The notes below the pieces were generated by a model that saw only the letters and a list, made by a program, of their open reading frames with translations, was not told the origin of the DNA and made no database searches. A stretch of 9,420 nucleotides of DNA from an uncultured Desulfobulbaceae bacterium (GTDB taxonomy: Bacteria > Desulfobacterota > Desulfobulbia > Desulfobulbales > Desulfobulbaceae), in the NCBI GenBank assembly GCA_945787305.1, contig CALZIH010000088.1, forward strand, positions 1 through 9,420, written 5' to 3'. The position numbers and the translations under genes are program-made. The stretch's first letter is position 1. Each line of letters begins with the position of its first letter. Shown here piece by piece: positions 5,953 to 9,420 of the stretch.

Positions 5953-7544
5953 ATCGTTCTTTTCGTCTTGGTCCGGCACGTAAGTGGCATTTTCTTGCGG
6001 CAGCCCTGGGCAGCGCATTTCTTCTTTTTCTTGCCTTACCCGGATATTTCGGCTGGTGGCCATTGCTTTTTATTGCTCTGGTTCCCCTCCTGACCGCTGC
6101 TCTATACCTGCCGCCGCTTCGCAGCGGTTGTATGGGGTTGTTCGCTGGTCTTGTTTGCAATATTCTTGTCTTGCATTGGATAGTTGTGGTCCTTGGCCGA
6201 TATGGCGGCCTGCCGCCATGGCTGAGCGTATCGGCCATGGTTCTGCTTGCCTTGTATATGGGGTTGTATCTTGCGCTCTTTTGTTTCCTGTTAAGCCTGC
6301 TTGCTGGGAGGTACTGGCAGAAAGAGCGTTCTGTCACGGCTTTGGTCTGGACGGCCCCGGTTCTCTGGGTCGGGCTTGAATATTTACGCAGTGTTCTGTT
6401 TTCGGGTTTCCCATGGCTTGATTTGGGGTATGGACTGCATTCCCAACCCGTACTGATTCAGGCTGCCGATCTCGGAGGCCATCACCTTCTTTCTTTTGCG
6501 CTGGTTCTTGCCAACGGGCTGGTGGTTTCCGTTATTGACCGGCAACGGTCGGCAATCCACTGGAATATCAGTATGGAGCGCCGGGTGCTCTTAATGGCCT
6601 GCTGTTTTCTGGTCTTTGTTTTTGGTTATTCTGTAGTTAGGTACCGGGTGATGCCGTCATTTTTCCGGCAGTCACTGCTGGCCGAAATTTCCGTGATACA
6701 AGGCAATGTGGCCCAGGATGAAAAATGGCTTCCGGAAAAAAAAGAAAAGACCGTTGCCGTTTATGAGCAATTGTCGCAAGGAGTACTCAGGGAAAAAACT
6801 ACGGAATTGGTGGTGTGGCCGGAATCAGCCCTGCCGTTTTATCCGCAAAAAGATCCTCTGGCACAGCGTGTGGCCGATATGGTGCGGGCGGAAAACGTCT
6901 ACCTGTTGACAGGCGCGCCGACATATTCGGTAACGCCTTCGGCAGAAGAGAAAACCGTCGAGTATTTCAACAGCGCGCTGTTAATCGATCCCGCCGGTGT
7001 TGTGATCGGTAGTTATGCCAAACAGCACCTGGTCCCGTATGGTGAATATGTTCCCCTGCGAAAATATATGCCTTTTCTAGCCCCACTGGTTGAGAGCGTT
7101 GGCGATTTTACCGCAGGTGTATCATCGCAGCCGTTGGCAATGGGAAATCATCTCAAGCTTGGTGTTTTGATCTGTTTTGAGTCAATTTTCCCGCAAATTG
7201 CCCGAGATGAAGTGGCAAGCGGTGCCAACCTGCTGGTCAACCTAACCAATGATGCCTGGTATGGGCGAACCAGCGCCCCCTATCAATCCATGGCTATGTC
7301 GGTTTTCCGGGCTGTGGAAACAAAACGATCACTTGTCCGGGCCGCAAATACCGGTATCAGCGCATTTGTTGATCCAGCTGGCAATGTTTTGGAAAAAACT
7401 GATATCTTTACGGCAGAGGCTCTATCTGCTCAGGTTCCAGTTCTTGAGAAGAATACGGTTTTTGTTCGCTCCGGTCACCTTTTTGGTACCGCATGTCTTG
7501 CTTTCACCCCTGCTCTTCTTTTGTTTAGGAAACGGCAGGTTTAA
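5949..7544 (+). CDS. lnt: Apolipoprotein N-acyltransferase, 531 aa
   Basis: Lnt adds the third acyl chain to the N-terminal cysteine of lipoproteins at the periplasmic face of the inner membrane, using phospholipid as donor, so that they can be sorted outward. The N-terminal half is hydrophobic, with membrane segments at about 13-31, 34-54, 60-82, 92-119, 129-150, 168-196 and 211-229. The nitrilase-superfamily domain begins near 245 (ISVIQGNVAQDEKW) and runs to about 500. Its triad is complete: E292 in VVWPESALPF, K358 in SYAKQHLVPYGEYVP and C409 in GVLICFESIFP. NLTNDAWYG (431-439) and RAANTGISAF (464-473) are typical. A last hydrophobic segment lies at 508-526. Length matches the family. ATG 5949 overlaps the corC stop as ATGA, suggesting coupled translation. 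The gene implies a Gram-negative envelope. No clear intrinsic terminator follows. Confidence 0.96.
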   Translation: MNRSFRLGPARKWHFLAAALGSAFLLFLALPGYFGWWPLLFIALVPLLTAALYLPPLRSGCMGLFAGLVCNILVLHWIVVVLGRYGGLPPWLSVSAMVLLALYMGLYLALFCFLLSLLAGRYWQKERSVTALVWTAPVLWVGLEYLRSVLFSGFPWLDLGYGLHSQPVLIQAADLGGHHLLSFALVLANGLVVSVIDRQRSAIHWNISMERRVLLMACCFLVFVFGYSVVRYRVMPSFFRQSLLAEISVIQGNVAQDEKWLPEKKEKTVAVYEQLSQGVLREKTTELVVWPESALPFYPQKDPLAQRVADMVRAENVYLLTGAPTYSVTPSAEEKTVEYFNSALLIDPAGVVIGSYAKQHLVPYGEYVPLRKYMPFLAPLVESVGDFTAGVSSQPLAMGNHLKLGVLICFESIFPQIARDEVASGANLLVNLTNDAWYGRTSAPYQSMAMSVFRAVETKRSLVRAANTGISAFVDPAGNVLEKTDIFTAEALSAQVPVLEKNTVFVRSGHLFGTACLAFTPALLLFRKRQV

Positions 7545-7798
7545 GTCCATAAAATCGGACTGCCGGGCCGCCCCTGTCTGCTTTTGGGGTCATTTTCTTC
7601 CGCTTAATGGGAGCAGGTTTTAATAAAATAAAATTTCTTGGATTTCTTTTTTTTCTTTGTTAAGCTGACGCGTATAGTTTAAGTGCGTAGTGCTATAAAG
7701 ATGTAAAGACACCATGTGGTTGCGTGGTTTTAGTTTTTTTACCTTGAGGCCTTACGCGTCCAGAACATTTAGCCCATATTAAGGAGAATCAGGGAGCA
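7545..7798 (+). promoter_or_regulatory. lnt-csp intergenic region and cold-shock gene leader
   Basis: After lnt there is only a weak CCCC/GGGG fold (around 7569-7590) with a long loop, so I call no terminator. A T-rich stretch at 7644-7656 precedes TATAGT at 7673-7678, a five-of-six -10 match without a convincing -35, and TATAAA occurs at 7694-7699. If either is used the csp message has a leader of roughly 90-120 bases; long structured leaders are known for cold-shock genes. The palindrome ACGCGT appears twice (7668-7673 and 7754-7759). The ribosome binding site AAGGAG is at 7781-7786, with a second purine-rich run AGGGAG at 7791-7796 that is too close to the ATG to serve alone. Confidence 0.35.
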
Positions 7799-7999
7799 AT
7801 GTTACAAGGAACAGTTAAGTGGTTCAATGAGTCCAAAGGTTTTGGCTTTATTGAGCAAGAAGGCGGGAAAGATGTTTTTGTCCACTATTCAGCTATTCAG
7901 GGGAGCGGGTTTAAAACATTGAACGAAGGCGACAAGGTAGAGTTTGAGGTTGTTGATGGCCCTAAGGGGCCGGCAGCTGCCAACGTACAAAAAGTATAA
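7799..7999 (+). CDS. csp: CspA-family cold-shock protein, 66 aa
   Basis: This is a single cold-shock domain of the normal size (about 65-70 residues), a five-stranded OB-fold barrel that binds single-stranded RNA and DNA and melts RNA structure in the cytoplasm. W8 and F9 in VKWFN start the binding face. RNP1 is KGFGFIE at 13-19 and RNP2 is VFVHY at 26-30. The rest, EGDKVEFEVVDGPKGPAAANV, closes the barrel. The start follows AAGGAG at 12 bases, a slightly long spacing. Whether it is cold-induced or constitutive cannot be told from sequence, because many genomes carry several csp copies. It is probably monocistronic, ending at the intrinsic terminator at 8079-8112. The preceding gene lnt is 254 bases away. 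Confidence 0.96.
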   Translation: MLQGTVKWFNESKGFGFIEQEGGKDVFVHYSAIQGSGFKTLNEGDKVEFEVVDGPKGPAAANVQKV

Positions 8000-8005
8000 T
8001 TCTGC

Positions 8006-8049
8006 TCTCCCTCCACATGTTTCATGGGGAACCTGGAGGGAGATGAAAC
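8006..8049 (+). other. csp 3' untranslated region with two competing stems
   Basis: TCTCCCTCCA (8006-8015) and TGGAGGGAGA (8034-8043) form a perfect 10-bp stem with an 18-base loop, seven bases after the csp stop. The loop contains GTTTCAT (8019-8025), perfectly complementary to ATGAAAC (8043-8049) just outside the stem. Geometry makes both unlikely at once, so they would be alternatives. No uridine run follows, so this is not the terminator, which lies further on. Confidence 0.45.
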
Positions 8050-8078
8050 GGCCCGGCCCAAGCTGGTCCGCTTGAGAT

Positions 8079-8112
8079 CCTGGTAACGTTTTCGTTGCCG
8101 GGATTTTTTTTT
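8079..8112 (+). terminator. Rho-independent terminator of the cold-shock gene
   Basis: CCTGGTAACG (8079-8088) pairs over ten positions, two of them G-U, with CGTTGCCGGG (8093-8102) around a TTTT loop, and is followed by A and nine consecutive T residues (8104-8112). This is a strong intrinsic terminator for plus-strand transcription, 80 bases after the csp stop, and it separates csp from nadE. Confidence 0.9.
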
Positions 8113-8260
8113 GCATATCGGTTTTGGTGGCGAGGCTATTTGCGACATCGACAACTGTTGAAAAGGATGTATTTTAGGCTACCCTCTAAACAGTAAAAAC
8201 CAAGTGTTCAAGGCGCCCTTTGGTGACCCCTTATAGCGAAGAGTTGGTAAGTAAAACATT
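8113..8260 (+). other. csp-nadE intergenic region
   Basis: No gene is visible. It must contain the nadE promoter, since a strong terminator lies directly upstream. TTGAAA at 8158-8163 is a good -35 match but nothing at the usual spacing resembles a -10. TTTAG/CTAAA (8172-8189) could form a short 5-bp hairpin. The bases just ahead of the GTG lack a ribosome binding site of normal strength. Confidence 0.3.
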
Positions 8261-9420
8261 GTGAAGATAGCGCTCGTTCAAACAAATCCGGTAATCGGAG
8301 ATTTTACAGGGAATCTGAAGGCCCTTTGCGGTCAACTGGAACAGGCACGACTGGCCGGTTGTCGTCTAGCCGTTTTTCCAGAACTCTCGCTTTGCGGCTA
8401 CCCTCCGCGGGACCTTTTGGAGCGTGAGTCATTTCTTGATGCCCATGATCGGAGTTTACGTGAGCTGGTTAGCCAGGTGCATGGCATTGCCTGTGTTGTC
8501 GGTGTCCTGGAGCGACGTCAAGGGGTGGGGCGCCCTCTGTTTAATTCGGCCTTTCTCATTGATGAAGGATCGGTTTGTCACCGGGTGCGTAAACAGTTGT
8601 TGCCAACCTATGATGTCTTTGATGAGAGCCGTTACTTTGAATCCGGTGGGCCAGCTACTCCGTTCTTTTTTGATGGGCTGAATGTCGCCCTGTCGGTCTG
8701 TGAGGATATCTGGCAGGACGAGGTTAAATATCCGCTTGACCCAGTATCCTCCCTCATGGCAGGAACCACCATACCCGATATTTTGATCAACATATCCGCA
8801 TCTCCTTTCTATGACGGTAAACTTGGCCAACGGGTGGAGCTTTTTTCTGCTCTTTGTTCAAAGCACAAGCTCCCTTTACTGTATGTGAACCAGGTCGGCG
8901 GTCAGGATGAGTTGATATTTGACGGTCATTCCATGGCTATCGACGCTTCCGGTACAGTAAAGGCAACAGGGCCCGGTTTTAGCGAGGACATGGTCATCGT
9001 CGAGACCGATAACTGGCAGGCGGATGTTTGTCGCAAAGTTCCTGAGGATTCGGTTGGGCAGGTGTTGGATGCGTTGACGCTTGGGGTGCAGGATTACCTG
9101 GGAAAGATCGGATTTAAACGCGCCGTTCTCGGCTTGTCCGGCGGCATTGATTCAGCAGTGACTGCAGCCGTTGCCTGCCGGGCGCTTGGCCCGGAAAATG
9201 TGCTTTGTGTTGCCTTGCCGTCCCCATACACTTCGCAGATATCAATTGATGATGCCCGGAAGCTGGCAGTCAATCTGGGCTGCGATTTTGAGCTGATACC
9301 GATCGCTGAGGCAATGCAGGCCTATAAGGAAATGCTTGCGCCACTGTTTATGAACATGCCTGAGGACGTCACAGAGCAAAATTTACAGGCAAGGATCAGG
9401 GGGACGCTGCTGATGGCCCT
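8261..9420 (+). CDS. nadE: Glutamine-dependent NAD+ synthetase, partial (first 386 aa, runs off the right edge)
   Basis: NadE makes NAD+ from deamido-NAD+, ATP and ammonia released from glutamine, the last step of NAD biosynthesis. The N-terminal glutaminase is a nitrilase-superfamily domain (about 1-265) with its triad visible: E41 in VFPELSLCGYPPRDL, K111 in RKQLLPTYDVFDE and C147 in SVCEDIW. The synthetase domain begins near 268. Its ATP-pyrophosphatase loop is LGLSGGIDSAV (290-300), followed by ALPSPYTS (318-325) and TEQNLQARIRG (371-381). Family members are usually about 540-570 residues, so roughly 150-180 are missing beyond the window. GTG 8261 is the only plausible start: an in-frame TAA is at 8252-8254, only codons AAC and ATT separate it, and the protein opens VKIALVQTNPVIGD as expected. 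No clear Shine-Dalgarno sequence precedes it. The frame is open without interruption to base 9420. Confidence 0.96.
   Translation, partial: MKIALVQTNPVIGDFTGNLKALCGQLEQARLAGCRLAVFPELSLCGYPPRDLLERESFLDAHDRSLRELVSQVHGIACVVGVLERRQGVGRPLFNSAFLIDEGSVCHRVRKQLLPTYDVFDESRYFESGGPATPFFFDGLNVALSVCEDIWQDEVKYPLDPVSSLMAGTTIPDILINISASPFYDGKLGQRVELFSALCSKHKLPLLYVNQVGGQDELIFDGHSMAIDASGTVKATGPGFSEDMVIVETDNWQADVCRKVPEDSVGQVLDALTLGVQDYLGKIGFKRAVLGLSGGIDSAVTAAVACRALGPENVLCVALPSPYTSQISIDDARKLAVNLGCDFELIPIAEAMQAYKEMLAPLFMNMPEDVTEQNLQARIRGTLLMA

Noticed and set aside
7545..7600. Intrinsic terminator directly after lnt
   Set aside because: Only a four-base CCCC/GGGG stem with a long loop and a broken T run is visible, which is too weak to call.
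8456..8830. 124-codon minus-strand frame within nadE
   Set aside because: It overlaps the catalytic glutaminase region of nadE on the opposite strand and has no supporting start or motif.
1..9420. CRISPR array, intact insertion sequence, prophage or defence system
   Set aside because: No regularly spaced repeats, transposase, integrase or recognisable defence gene was found on either strand.

Overview
The window reads as chromosomal DNA from a Gram-negative bacterium, most likely a member of the Desulfobacterota close to the Desulfobulbales. That placement is inferred from gene content: a single-chain acetyl-CoA carboxylase carboxyltransferase with the alpha half first, a divergent biotin carboxylase beside it, and a short CorC-type CBS protein overlapping lnt. 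It was not tested by a database search. Most of the window is housekeeping sequence, and I do not see a defence system, CRISPR array, intact insertion sequence or biosynthetic cluster.

Left edge (1-430): about 180 bases of GC-rich DNA (109 of 180 bases are G or C by hand count) hold the first ~48 codons of a beta-keto acid cleavage enzyme (BKACE/DUF849) gene. Its ATG overlaps the stop codon of a preceding reading frame. Homology stops abruptly and the DNA drops to 25% GC (15 of 60 bases at 181-240). Immediately after comes a complete tRNA-Lys(CUU) on the minus strand, whose 3' end faces the broken gene, with a recognisable promoter on its other side. This is the geometry of a tRNA-associated island edge or a deletion scar, although an assembly join is possible.

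Centre-left (433-4770, minus strand): first comes a small four-cysteine orphan protein with its own promoter and a strong ribosome binding site. After a 333-base non-coding stretch with two hairpins comes a two-gene unit, accC (biotin carboxylase) followed by a fused accA-accD carboxyltransferase. Together these supply two of the three functions of acetyl-CoA carboxylase. The biotin carrier protein is not in the window. The accC leader has a perfect 6-bp inverted repeat close to a possible -10 element, and a 7-bp hairpin just ahead of the ribosome binding site.

Centre-right (5077-7999, plus strand): corC and lnt overlap by 4 bp (ATGA), a widely conserved pair. Lnt completes lipoprotein acylation at the inner membrane; CorC-family CBS proteins have been linked to metal-ion and magnesium homeostasis. 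A single-domain cold-shock protein follows, with a long leader, and ends at a strong intrinsic terminator.

Right edge (8261-9420, plus strand): the first 386 codons of a glutamine-dependent NAD+ synthetase, with a complete glutaminase triad and the SGGIDS pyrophosphatase loop, run off the window. The points most worth a second look are the AccA-before-AccD domain order with its unusual internal cysteine cluster, the divergent biotin carboxylase, the accC leader, the tRNA-proximal junction and the four-cysteine small protein.
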